A program made the position numbers and the translations under genes. Positions 10,324 through 20,592 of a stretch of 64,000 nucleotides of DNA are shown here, one piece after another; within the stretch, counting starts at the first letter, position 1; each line of letters starts with the position of its first letter. Under the pieces are notes generated by a model. That model was not told the DNA's origin. It worked only from the letters and a program-made list of their open reading frames with translations, and searched no databases. Source of the DNA: Tetragonia tetragonoides (taxonomy: Eukaryota > Streptophyta > Magnoliopsida > Caryophyllales > Aizoaceae); contig CM076141.1 in assembly GCA_038025085.1 (NCBI GenBank), positions 19,532,001 through 19,596,000 of the forward strand, read 5' to 3'.

Positions 10324-11801
10324 TGTAGACACCCTAATCGGTTCTCATCCCCTGGCACCGCAAAGTCCGATGATGATGGTAATGGATTAACATGGACGTA
10401 AGTAGAAAAGGACATTGCTTGGAAATCAAGACCAAATTCCTTGAAACCTTAGTCTTTGGATAGCCCTTGTTATAAGGATTCCAACGCCTTTGACCTTGCC
10501 TCAATCAGGTTCCCGGATCAAGAGATATCGCGTCTCGAAGATTTGGGTCAAAACCGCTCAATCCCGACCCCCTGGGTCAGCCCAAGGGCAATTTCGTAAT
10601 TTACCGAGCATAAAAAGTCAAAAACCCTAGTAACACGCGCGCCGTCAGGTCCAGCGGTCATCGCTACCTGCCCGGCGGCCACCGCGTGACAGCGGGGGCC
10701 TTCTAGCCAGTAGCTGGGCCCAATGGCCAGGCGCTGAGTTTCAGCGGCCAGCCGCAGAGCCCCAGCGGCAGCCGCGGGCCCCAAAATCCGTCCCCCAACT
10801 CTATAAGTACTCCTCTTCACCCTCTTTTGCAGAAGGTCAGTCAGTTCATAATTTTAAGAGCATTGAGAGCACATATTTCTCCAAATCAAAGAGAATTCAG
10901 AAATCTGAAGATCCAAGCAAGCATTACACCTAGCCTAGCACCCAAGATCGAAGAGCAATTCCAATTCTACTAGTCCCGTTCGAATAGAACGTCCAGGTTA
11001 ACCATCCTGAGGGCCTAAACTCTTTATTAAATCTCTTGTTTACTATTTATCAATCATGTTTTATTTAGCTTTTGATTATGGATGAATAAATTTGCATGCT
11101 TTGGGTTCTGTATATAATTATGCATGTTAAGTTTATAAAGTCAGCAACTTCTTTATTAGTTATGCAAGTTTGCATCTTTTTGTAGTTTTTGCATGCATAT
11201 AGTAGCCTTCTAGGTTTATTTTAGCATAAAGTTAATATCTTTGCATTGTTCTTCTTTTGAAGTTACTAACAATTTTATTGATGTGCACATACAATGCTTG
11301 GCGCGTTTAGCGAAGTGCGATAGGTTGGAGGTTAATTTAATGCTTTATATCTTGTTTATGCTTGTTAATAGTATGCATGTAAATTGGATATAAATTGTGC
11401 GAAGTAATTGGTTGTCTTTAACCCGCCTAGTTAATTTAGGATCTTGGACGACGGGACTTGTATGGAACCATATAGTATAAATAAATATTTGACATGGATA
11501 AGCTTAGTAGAGGCCGTTTATACGGGCGATTTAGATGAGATTCGTTTTGTTTATTTTGTACCTACACCCCCGAACTCAATATTTAGTCCCATGGGCATGA
11601 GTCAATTCCCAATAGGAATTGGGTGCACTTTTGAAGGTTTCAAACTGTTTCTTTAAAAATTGGTGGCGGCTTGTTATTTCCAAATTGTTATTCCCCATAA
11701 TTAAATTAAATTGCATATGACGTATTATTAAGAACCATTAATCCCAATCGAATAAAATTACGATTTTAATGGAGAGCCGGGAAGAGGCGAGGGTTCTTAC
11801 A
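10324..11801 (+). repeat. T1 5' LTR
   Basis: Starts TGTAGACACC and ends GGTTCTTACA; 1478 bp. TATA-like sequence at 10802-10809 (TATAAGTA). In one 69-base stretch (10972-11040) I count three differences from the 3' LTR. The GC-rich block just before the TATA box (10640-10785) differs grossly from its 3' counterpart. Confidence 0.95.
10802..10809 (+). promoter_or_regulatory. T1 5' LTR TATA box
   Basis: TATAAGTA; the 3' LTR has the canonical TATAAATA at 24894-24901. Preceded by the GC-rich island. Confidence 0.6.
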
Positions 11802-11802
11802 G

Positions 11803-11817
11803 TGGCGACTTCACTGG
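11803..11817 (+). other. T1 primer binding site, tRNA-Arg type
   Basis: TGGCGACTTCACTGG, one base after the LTR. It differs at one position from the recalled plant tRNA-Arg(ACG) 3' complement. Confidence 0.8.
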
Positions 11818-12130
11818 CGACAAATAACAAGTGGGTGTAATTCGAACACTTATCCATGACAATAATTTATTTTAGCTATTTGTTTCAATTACCGTATGTG
11901 TTTATTTTCTTTGCTCTTGCATCCATATCATTCATATTGCATGCGTTGTCATCGCAAGATGTCTAAAGACATCACCTCTCCATAAACAGGAATTACCCTT
12001 TGGAACATTGTCTATGACATAGGCCGGTGACCCACTCGGTCCGAATTACCTTTGCACATAGTCGTGTTCCACCCCATGGCATTTACATGTTTCCATTCGA
12101 GATGCGTAAAACGGTACATCTAGTCTTACT

Positions 12131-13129
12131 ATGCACCCTTTGGATCTTGCTGTCAGGGCCTGGTTCTTCAAATTGCCCACCCAAAAGTTGCAAAAATGGG
12201 AGGATTTATCTACTTTGTTCCTCAAGAGGTATGCCGACAATGTCTTGCCTCCCATGACAATGAGAGAATTGGATATCACCAAACAAGGTGAAAAAGAAGG
12301 GTTCACCAATTTCGTGGGAAGGTGGAGAACTAAGGTTGCTCAAATGATTGATCGTCCATCTGAAAGGGGTCAAATTAGAATGCTAGTCCAAAATTTGGCA
12401 TCTGAGTACCGCGAACACATGAAGTTTCAACCCATAACCACCTATGCCCAACTAACTGAAGTAGGCATGGCCATTGAAGATGACCAACTCCAAAGAGGAA
12501 AGAACAAGGTCACTTACAACAACAATACAAGTGGGTATAAGGATAAGAAGTACATTAATACCAACCATGCCTCCACAAGTAGAGGAAATGAGGTGAACGC
12601 CATTGGTGACAGGCGTTCAAGAATGTATACTCCCCACGGAATGCCTTATGTCAACGCCTTAGACAAATTTATCAAAGGATACTATCTACATCCGATTGGG
12701 CCTACTCCCGATCCACCTGTAGAGAAAAGATCACCGTATTGGAACGAGTCTGCATTCTGCAAATACCATAGGGGGCGTGGACATGATACTGAAAAGTGTT
12801 ACACTCTCAAGGATAAAATCCAGGATTTGTTCGATAATGGCACTATACCATTGCCTAAAGATGCGCCGCCACCCAGCAACAACAATAATCCCCTCGGGAA
12901 TTCTTTTGCCATTGACATAGAAGAAGAGTTCGGTCCCTCCTATCTGATCACTTCTATTGGGCAGGCCATACCACCATACCCAAGCCCAAGGCCCACGCTG
13001 GACGTTTGCGGCCTGTGGGATAGTGATGAGGAAGATAATGGGTCACATACTGATCCAGAAGACGTGTTGACTCCTCAAGTCCATGACATAGCCAATGGCA
13101 AGGCTTGGTATGACATCTCCGATGATTAG
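12131..13129 (+). pseudogene. gag: T1 Gag, N-terminally truncated
   Basis: The reading frame opens inside the gag domain (RAWFFKLP, LDITKQGEKEGFTNFVGRW) and runs to a zinc-knuckle-like motif CKYHRGRGHDTEKC. Only ~330 bases separate the primer site from this point, so the N-terminal part of gag and much of the leader are missing relative to family N. The frame continues past TAG (13127) and TAA (13262) into protease with no shift, so gag and pol are one polyprotein interrupted by nonsense codons. A second acidic segment (DSDEEDNGSHTDPEDVL) follows the knuckle. Expected role: capsid and RNA packaging. Confidence 0.85.
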
Positions 13130-13270
13130 AAAGAAGAGGATGATAAAGCCCTCAACTACCTCACAAGATCAGGACGCCAGTTCAGGCCCGAAAAAATCTA
13201 TATGGATCCATCCCAAATCCAACCCGTAGAGCCTGTAACAATCCCCAATAGAGATTCTGTCTAAAGAGAA

Positions 13271-14917
13271 ATGGCAAAAGAGGACAATGGGACCAACATC
13301 CTCAAACAACTACAAAGAACAAAAGCTGATATATCTATCTGGCAACTGTTGACCACTTCTATCACTCATAGAAGGGCCGTGCTAGAAGCCTTGAATGCAA
13401 CCACCATTTCTCAAAATGCCGCCCCTGAAGAGGTAGTCAACCTCCTAGCTCCAGGAAAGTCATCCACACCCGTTACTTTTTCTGATAAAGACCTTCCGCC
13501 TGAAGGTATTCACCACAACAAAGCTCTTTATCTGACCGTAATCTGTCAACAAAGACAGGTCCCTATGACTTTAGTGGACAATGGCTCAGCTGTAAATGTA
13601 TACCCCTTGAGGACTGCTGAACACCTCAAAATAGATTGCAACAACCTCGCGCATTCCGCACAAGGGCTAAGGGCTTATGATAGCTCCAAGAGGAATGTAT
13701 TGGGTACTTTCTCCATGAATATCAATATTGTGCCCATCGAGAAAATGGTCCAGTTCCATGTAAATTACATTCCAGCCACCTTCAACCTACTATTAGGAAG
13801 GCCTTGGTTACACGGGCTAAATGTTGTAGCCTCAACTCTGCATCAAAAGGTAAAGCTATCCTTGGCAGGATCCACCTTGGAAGTCTGCGCTTACACTATG
13901 ATAGCCCAGATTGAGAAAGCTCCAGTCCTAAAGATAGAGCATAAAGAACAAGACGAAGAGTTATGGGGCTTCGAGAAGATAGCTTTCATAGAAACAATAG
14001 AGCCCAAACTCAATGTGAATGCTTTACTCAGAAAACAAGGCCACTTTCCAGGCACCACTTTGGGCCCTCATCCCAAGGTAGCTCAAATCTGCTGGAATAC
14101 CAAGATCAAAAATGATCTATTTGGGTTGGGCTACAGGCCCACAAGGCAAGAAGTTAGAGCCTACATAACCAAGGAAATGGCTAAGAAAAGAGCCCGCGCA
14201 GCCAACAAACCTGTTCCATACAACATGGATCCTTATCCCCTTACCCTCAATGGACAATTTCTTCAAGAAGGCGACCCATATCCTTACTATGGATTCCCTG
14301 AACCGTATACAAATAATGGGATCCTAATCCAAGGCTTTGAATCATTCCAAGACTGCTTCACCATGAGCGAAGACACACCTGTACCTCCTAATAAGGACCG
14401 ATCCACTAAAGATTGGGCCAATGACATGGCACCCAACGATTTCGGGCTACTATTTGGTGAAAAACGTCGCCAATACGACGAGACAACAACCAAACTTCCC
14501 TTTACTTTGCTTATTAATGAAGGTTTCGACCCGTCCATGCTGATCGCCCCAATGGGGCCCGACCGCACCACCTGGAAGCACGAGAGAAAGTGGACTCCAG
14601 TCAAGGGAGCCAAGTACAAGTTCACGATTCGCAACGGTCCTACAGAGGGGCCCATTTTTTATTCTGAGTCTGATTCCGAGTCCGAGTCTGATTTTGAGTC
14701 TGTTATCCTAGAAGAGTTGGGTAGTCCACCCAAGTCTATTCCTGCTATTACTAAGGTCCTTAGTGATGACCTCATTGATGTATTGTCCGCTTCTATTAAT
14801 ATTATGAATGTCGATTTTGCTTACTCGGATTGCCTCATTGCTAATAATTCAGAGGATCCAACGGAATTGCCAAAAGAAGTCATCAAAGCATTATTCGAAC
14901 ATGAACAAAAGATTTAA
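13271..14917 (+). pseudogene. T1 protease and linker
   Basis: Retroviral-type aspartic protease. The active-site motif LVDNGSAVNV lies near 13569 and LLLGRPWLHG near 13790. After the protease comes a Tat-type linker with LRKQGHFPGTTLG (a G-patch-like segment), NGQFLQEGDPYPYYGFPEP, and a Ser/Glu/Asp-rich stretch before RT. Same frame as gag upstream and RT downstream; a TAA at 14915 interrupts it. No intron is needed to reach RT, unlike classical Ogre elements. Function: cleavage of the polyprotein. Confidence 0.85.
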
Positions 14918-14971
14918 ATAGTAAAAGAAACAGAGACAATAAATATTGCAGCTAATGACGAGCCTCGCCAC

Positions 14972-15826
14972 GTGCAAATAGTCTTGTCTTTAACATCTAA
15001 TGAACGCGAACAATTCGTAACACTCCTAAAGAATTATACGGATGTTTTCGCCTGGTCCTACAAGGACATGTCAGGCATAGACCGCAACATTGCCCAGCAT
15101 ACCATCCCACTAATGCCCGACTGCAAACCAGTCAAACAAAAGTTGAGAAGAATGAAACCAGAATGGGCCCTTAAGATCAAAGAGGAGGTCCAAAAACAGC
15201 TAGATGCAGGCTTCTTAAGAGTGGCCAATTACCCCGATTGGGTAGCCAACATCGTCCTAGTCCCAAAAAAGGACGGACGGGTACGAATGTGTGTTGATTT
15301 TAGGGACTTGAACAAAGCAAGCCCGAAAGATGACTTTCCCTTACCCCACATAGACGTCCTAGTAGATAATACTGCCGGACACGCCCTCCTATCATTTATG
15401 GACGGGTACGCAGGATATAACCAGGTCTTGATGGCCAAAGAGGATGAAGAGAAAACCACTTTCATCACACAATGGGGTACTTATTGCTATACAGTAATGC
15501 CATTTGGGCTTAAGAATGCAGGAGCCACATATCAAAGAACCGCTACAACCTTGCTCCACGATATGATGCATAAGGAGGCTGAAGTTTATGTAGATGATAT
15601 GATCATAAAATCCAAAGACAGAGAAGGGAATCTACCCTCACTTCAGAAGTTCTTTGACAGGCTTAGGAAGTACAATATGAGGCTTAATCCTAAGAAGTAC
15701 GCATTCGGAGTCACATCCGGCAAACTTCTAGGATTTGCCATAAGCACCAGAGGAATAGAAATTGATCCATCCAAGATCAAAGCCATAATAGACATGCCAC
15801 CTCCAAAAACAGAAAAGGAAATATAA
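14972..15826 (+). pseudogene. T1 reverse transcriptase
   Basis: Ty3/gypsy RT. Visible motifs: IKEEVQKQLDAGFLRVANYP, VRMCVDFRDLNKASPKDDFP, LSFMDGYAGYNQV, MPFGLKNAGATYQR, and the catalytic YVDD at 15587-15598 in EVYVDDMIIKSK, followed by LNPKKYAFGVTSGKLLGF. These are typical of the Tat branch. All catalytic Asp residues are present. Ends at a TAA (15824) where the frame continues into RNase H. Confidence 0.93.
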
Positions 15827-16294
15827 GGCTTTTTATGGAGAATCCAATACATTAGCAGGTTCATCTCCAAATTAACTATCACTTGTGAGCCCATATTCAA
15901 GAAACTCAAAAAAGAGGTAAAGACGGAATGGGACGAGCAATTCCAAAAGGCCTTTGACAAAATTAAGGACTACTTATCCGAACCACCTGTTCTAGTACCG
16001 CCCATTCCAGGCATGCCTCTAATCCTGTACCTTACAGTCACAGAAACGTCAATGGGAGCCATGCTGGCCCAAGAAATAGACAAGGAAGAGAAAGCTATTT
16101 ACTATGTGAGCAAGAAGTTTCTGGAGTACGAAACCCGCTATTCGTCCCTAGAAATGACATGCCTAGCTCTGGTAGCAACTACTAAAAAGCTGCGACATTA
16201 CATGCTCCAGCACACGATCCACATAAGATCGAGAGAAAATCCTTTGAAATACATATTCGAAAAGCCCATACTAAATGGTAGAATAGCAAGGTAG
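15827..16294 (+). pseudogene. T1 RNase H (Ty3 type)
   Basis: In-frame continuation of RT: FISKLTITCEPIFKKLKK, LYLTVTETSMGAMLAQE, AIYYVSKKFLEYETRYSSLE. The expected catalytic Asp in the first strand is Thr or Val here, as often seen in Tat elements where a second RNase H is present. Ends at TAG 16292. Confidence 0.8.
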
Positions 16295-16455
16295 ACCGTT
16301 CTCCTCTCAGAATTTGACCATAAATTTGAACATCAAAAAGCCATAAAAGGGCATGCTATCTCAGAATACCTGGCTGACCAAGCTATAAACGAACTTGATC
16401 GCAAGGATGAGTATCACTTCCCAGACGAATGGGTTATGACCTTAGATACCGATAC

Positions 16456-16842
16456 TTGGCAACTATATTTCGATGGAGCATCCAACCAAAAGGGTTTCGG
16501 AGTAGGAGTACTGATAGTATCTCCTTAGGGTGCACATACACCTATTTCAGTCAAATTGGACCACGAAGTCACTAACAATGGCGCAGAATACGAAGCTTGC
16601 ATAATAGGACTGCAATCCGTCATAAGCCTTAGCATTAAGACACTTCGAGTCTACGGGGACTCGTCACTCATAATTAACCAAATTTCCAATGTGTGGAAGG
16701 TTAGAAGTGAATCCTTGGCACTCTACCAAGAATACTTAGACAAGATCATAGTGTATTTCAATCAAATACACTTTACATACCATCCACGAGAAGATAACCA
16801 ATTTGCAGAGGCCATGGCTAAATTAGCAAGCATGATCAACAT
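16456..16842 (+). pseudogene. T1 archaeal-type RNase H
   Basis: The second RNase H domain typical of Tat/Ogre elements: WQLYFDGASNQKGFGVGV (catalytic Asp), NNGAEYEACIIGL (Glu), VYGDSSLIINQI (Asp), and HPREDNQFAEAMAKLASM. A TAG at 16526 breaks it. The last acidic position reads Glu (FAEAMA) rather than the usual Asp. Confidence 0.85.
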
Positions 16843-16959
16843 ACCCGAAACTATTCGGATGATGCCCATCTGTGTACAAAGAAGATCCGAGCATTCATAT
16901 TGCGACACCTTGGAAGTGTTCCACGATGAAGAAGATGAGTGGTACACCGATATAAAGAA

Positions 16960-18184
16960 TCTACTCATTTACCAGCTCTACCCTCCTGATTCTAGCCCTA
17001 GAGCCCAAAAGGCACTCAGAAGACTTGTAGCCCAATTCGTAGAGGTACAAGGTCATATATACAAGAAAAGCCCAAACGGAGTCAATCTCCTGTGCCTAAG
17101 CACTGAAACGTCCCATAAGGTCTTAAGGGAAGTACACGCAGGAGTTTGTTTACCGCAGATGAACGGTATGATGCTATCCAGGAAAATAATAAGGCTTGGG
17201 TATTATTGGACAACGATGGAGAGGGATTGTTGTGAATTTGTAAAAAGGTGCATACAATGTCAAACACATGCAAATCTACAACATTTACCACCAAGCCCAC
17301 TATATACCTTCACCTCACCTTGGCCTTTCTCGGCTTGGGGAATCGACATCATCGGCAAAATAACCCCAACAGGAAAAGGGGGCCACGAATATATCCTGGT
17401 CGCAATCGACTATTTCACCAAATGGGTTGAAGCACAATCGTATGCAAAGCTCAAGGCAAAGCATGTGGTTATGTTCATTAAGAATAACGTAGTAGCTAGA
17501 TATGGAGTTCCCCAAGAAATGATCAGTGATAATGGGTCACACATCATGAAAGAGGTAATTGAGCTTTTAACCCAGTTTAAGATCCAGCATCGAAAGTCAT
17601 CTCCCTACAGACCGCAAACAAACGGCGCAGGGGAGGCAGCTAACAAGAACATCAAGAAAATCGTTGAAAGGATGACCGAAAATTATCATGACTGGCCTGA
17701 TAAGTTGCCATTCGCACTTTGGGGTTATAGGACATCTGTCCGCGGATCGACGGGAGCAACACCATACTCCCTGGTGTACGGAATGGAAGCCAAATTGCCG
17801 ATTGAGTTAGTGGTCCCATCTCCACGGATCATTTTAGAAAGTCAAATTTCAGAAGTGGACTGGGTCCAAGCCCGCTATGACCAATTATTCTTGCTAGATG
17901 AGAAAAGGTTGCAAGCCTTGCACAACGTAAGAGTCTATCAAAGGAGACTAACTAGGCACTTTAACCAAAGGCTCAAAATGAGGGACCTTAAACTTGGAGA
18001 TTTAGTACTTAAAGAAGTAAGAGCCAATGTCACTGACCCAAGAGGCAAATTTCGACCCAACTGGTCAGGCCCATTCATCATCACAAAGATCTTAATGGGT
18101 GGCGCCGCATGATTAGCGGATTTAGACGGGATTGAATTCAGTCAGTGGATAAACATGGATCAATTAAAGAGGTTCTATGCTTAG
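16960..18184 (+). pseudogene. T1 integrase
   Basis: Full-length Ty3/gypsy integrase. Zinc-binding region: HAGVCLPQMNGMML and C-X2-C in RCIQCQ; the second His is Gln here, while family N keeps CGPHMNG. Catalytic core: WGIDIIGKITPTG, YILVAIDYFTKWVEA, ISDNGSHI, RPQTNGAGEAANKN. C-terminal module: RGKFRPNWSGPFIITKIL. A TGA at 18110 replaces the CGA arginine codon found in family N; the frame then continues to TAG at 18182. Confidence 0.9.
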
Positions 18185-18309
18185 GCAAGACACCCAACAT
18201 AGCACTTTCGAGAGGCCCATACAAGGCTAACGAATCCGGAAAAAAAAATATATAAAAAAAAAAAAACGGATTTTATGTTAAACAAAAAAGCGGATAAGAA
18301 CTACGAGCG

Positions 18310-18337
18310 GCCTGATTCCCCTAAAAGGATACGTAGG
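18310..18337 (+). promoter_or_regulatory. Conserved post-pol element (T1)
   Basis: CCTGATTCC then GGATACGTAGG about 125 bases after the integrase end, matching family N although the surrounding sequence is diverged. A GGGCCCGGCCCC stretch follows, resembling GGGGCC.GACC in family N. Confidence 0.6.
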
Positions 18338-18610
18338 ACAACCCAATTGCTATTGGGCCCGGCCCCTTCATCAAATTCGCATTCAAAAGTTGTTAAAAGT
18401 TGTGCACATAATAAACACATGGTTGCAATATTAAAATGAGCATGTCTCTATAAATAATAATAAAGTCCATTACAAGACTTGGCAATTCCTAAATAACAAA
18501 AAAAACTAAACTAAGTTTAAATCTAAGGGGCACATCACCCTTATTGAATTTAAAGCAACTAAAAGGCAATCCTAAGCTAAACATGCTCCAAAAGAGTATT
18601 TCCAAATAGA

Positions 18611-19985
18611 CTACTCCGTAGCTTCGGTAGTAGGGACTGCATCCTCCATGGGCTCATCAACCTTCGGGCCTTCCACTTCATGTTCCTTGGGAGCCCATCT
18701 CTCTCGAACCAAAGGCTCTTCTTCTTTTTCAACCTTCACTAGAGGAACATTCGAAGAGGCTTCATGATCATTGGCCCGAATTTGGGGCTTCTCCTCCGGT
18801 TTAGTTGTAATCTTGGCTAAAGCTTTCTTGGCCTTCGGGTTGAGGACACTTTTCACATGCTTAATTCCCTTTTGCTTACCCTTCCCTTTAGGATCATTAG
18901 GGTTAGAAAGCCTCAGGGTAGCCTGGACCGATTGGGCCTTAATATCGTCTTGTTCAAATTTCCTGCATGCACGACGACCTTTCGCAGTCGTACAATCCAT
19001 CCACGCTTCATAAGCCGAAGATATGGCCGTTGGGGCCTTGATATGAGGAATAGTCCACTTAGGGCAACGATCCCATGCACACTCCCAAGATGTCACCATA
19101 CTAATAGTCAAAGCCCGAGTAGCGGGAGCAACACTATCCTTCTGTGGGATAATCTGGCGTTTCCCATATTGTCGCATGATATGGCTAGGAAATATATAAG
19201 TCAAGTTTTGAAGACCAAGGATTTGATAATATCCCGTCTCCTTGTTGCATCCGATTGCGGATTTTAGGCCCCACCACTTAATATTCCATCTTAGCAAAGG
19301 GCAAGCTTTAAGTTATCCACGCCATTCATCAATGGTGGATTCATAATAAAGCCTTCGGCGAGCGGGAAATTGCTTTGGTTGATACTTGAGCGCATTAGCC
19401 TGCCTCTCAATGAAGCACATATGCTCCAAGAGCCATATCTACAATGAAGAAAACAAATACAAAAAAAACATATAAAGTTAGGTATCCATTAAAGATTCAA
19501 ACTTTATAAAATTATTCAAAGCAATTACTCAAGCACTCACTTGAGGGAGAAGAAGGCTTCCCGTCCATCCACCAGGCGATGACTCTTGTTTCTTGCTGTC
19601 CAAGCAAATTAAAGTTTCACCAAGAACAAGAGACACAGGGGTAAAATCGTTTTGAATTTGTTCAACAATTCTAAGCATACAAGTTTTACCATTATTACCT
19701 CCACCAACAAAGAGGTACCTATGTAAGAGACATAAGATAAAAGCACGTCTATAATATGTCTCATTGTGATCATCCCTTACCTTGGGGAAAAAGATATCAA
19801 TCACACCATTGAGGTCTAGCTTGCCGGTCCTAGCCACGGAGGAGGCTTGTGTTGGTGATAGGCCAAGATACCTTTTATAGTAGCCTTCAAGGTTGGCCCC
19901 GAGCCATGGAGTAGCAGGAGCTTGATCATGAGGGAACCCAAGTATGGCGGCAAATTCTTCGGGAAGAGGAAATAAGGCGACCCGT
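18611..19985 (-). pseudogene. Antisense DUF7745-like gene with one intron (T1)
   Basis: Antisense gene homologous to the family-N DUF7745-like gene. Exon a (about 19985-19541) contains LPEEFAAILGF and ends SLLLPQ. A GT-AG intron follows (19540-19439, 102 bases, donor GTGAGT, acceptor TTGTAG). Exon b (19438-18611) starts IWLLEHMCF, matching VWLCEHLRL of family N, where no intron exists. Exon b has a TAA near 19314 and then reads IKWWGLKSAIGCN to a Lys/Glu-rich tail. The N-terminal ~65 residues with the WDP motif are missing; the frame upstream runs into a GC-rich island (19990-20190) joined directly to the EEFAAI segment. Confidence 0.75.
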
Positions 19986-19989
19986 CGGA

Positions 19990-20195
19990 AAAAGGGCTTC
20001 AGCGGCCCTTGGGACAGCTGCCAAAGGCTCGGCGGCCACGATATAGCAGCAGCGGCCCAGCCGCTGAACCACAACGGCCAGCCGCTGAAACACAACGGCA
20101 AGCCGCTGAGCTCCAACGGCCCCTCTTTTTACCCCCGCTCCTTCGCGTCAGCCGCTGAGTACCTCCCTTTGGCCGCCGAGCTGTTTTTTCGAGGT
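19990..20195 (-). repeat. GC-rich AGCCGCTGA island (T1 DUF7745-like promoter side)
   Basis: Repeated CAGCCGCTGAACC/ACGGCCAGCCGCTGA units in an otherwise AT-rich region. It lies where the antisense gene's 5' end should be. Comparable islands precede the PMD gene (23535-23720) and the LTR TATA boxes. Confidence 0.7.
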
Positions 20196-20592
20196 AGCCT
20201 TCTTCTACCCGGTTTTGGACACTTTTCTTAACCGTTTTGGGCTCCAGTTTGGCTCACCTTCCTATTTCTTCTATTATTACTATTTTCTATTATTTTCTTA
20301 ATTATTTATGGGAACTCCACAATTTCTTTATTTCTTTTTTGGATGATTATCATCTTTTCTTTTATTAATCCTTTTTATACTTATTAATCTTATTTCATTT
20401 TTTGCATCCCTTTGTTTAATTTTTTGGCTGTACCATTTTTGCTACATGGCTATTACTTGCGCTTTCTACTTGACTACCTGTGCATTTGCATTAGCCAAAT
20501 TATATGCAGGGACCAATAAAGGAGCAATATTCCACAAGAATGTTTGTTCAAATACAAAATGATCAAATGTTCAAATGGTCAAAAAATGTATT
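20196..20592 (-). other. AT-rich spacer between the two T1 antisense genes
   Basis: AT-rich DNA with no ORF of note. It should contain the PMD 3' end and the DUF7745-like promoter; I see no clear TATA box, consistent with truncation of that gene's 5' end. Confidence 0.5.
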
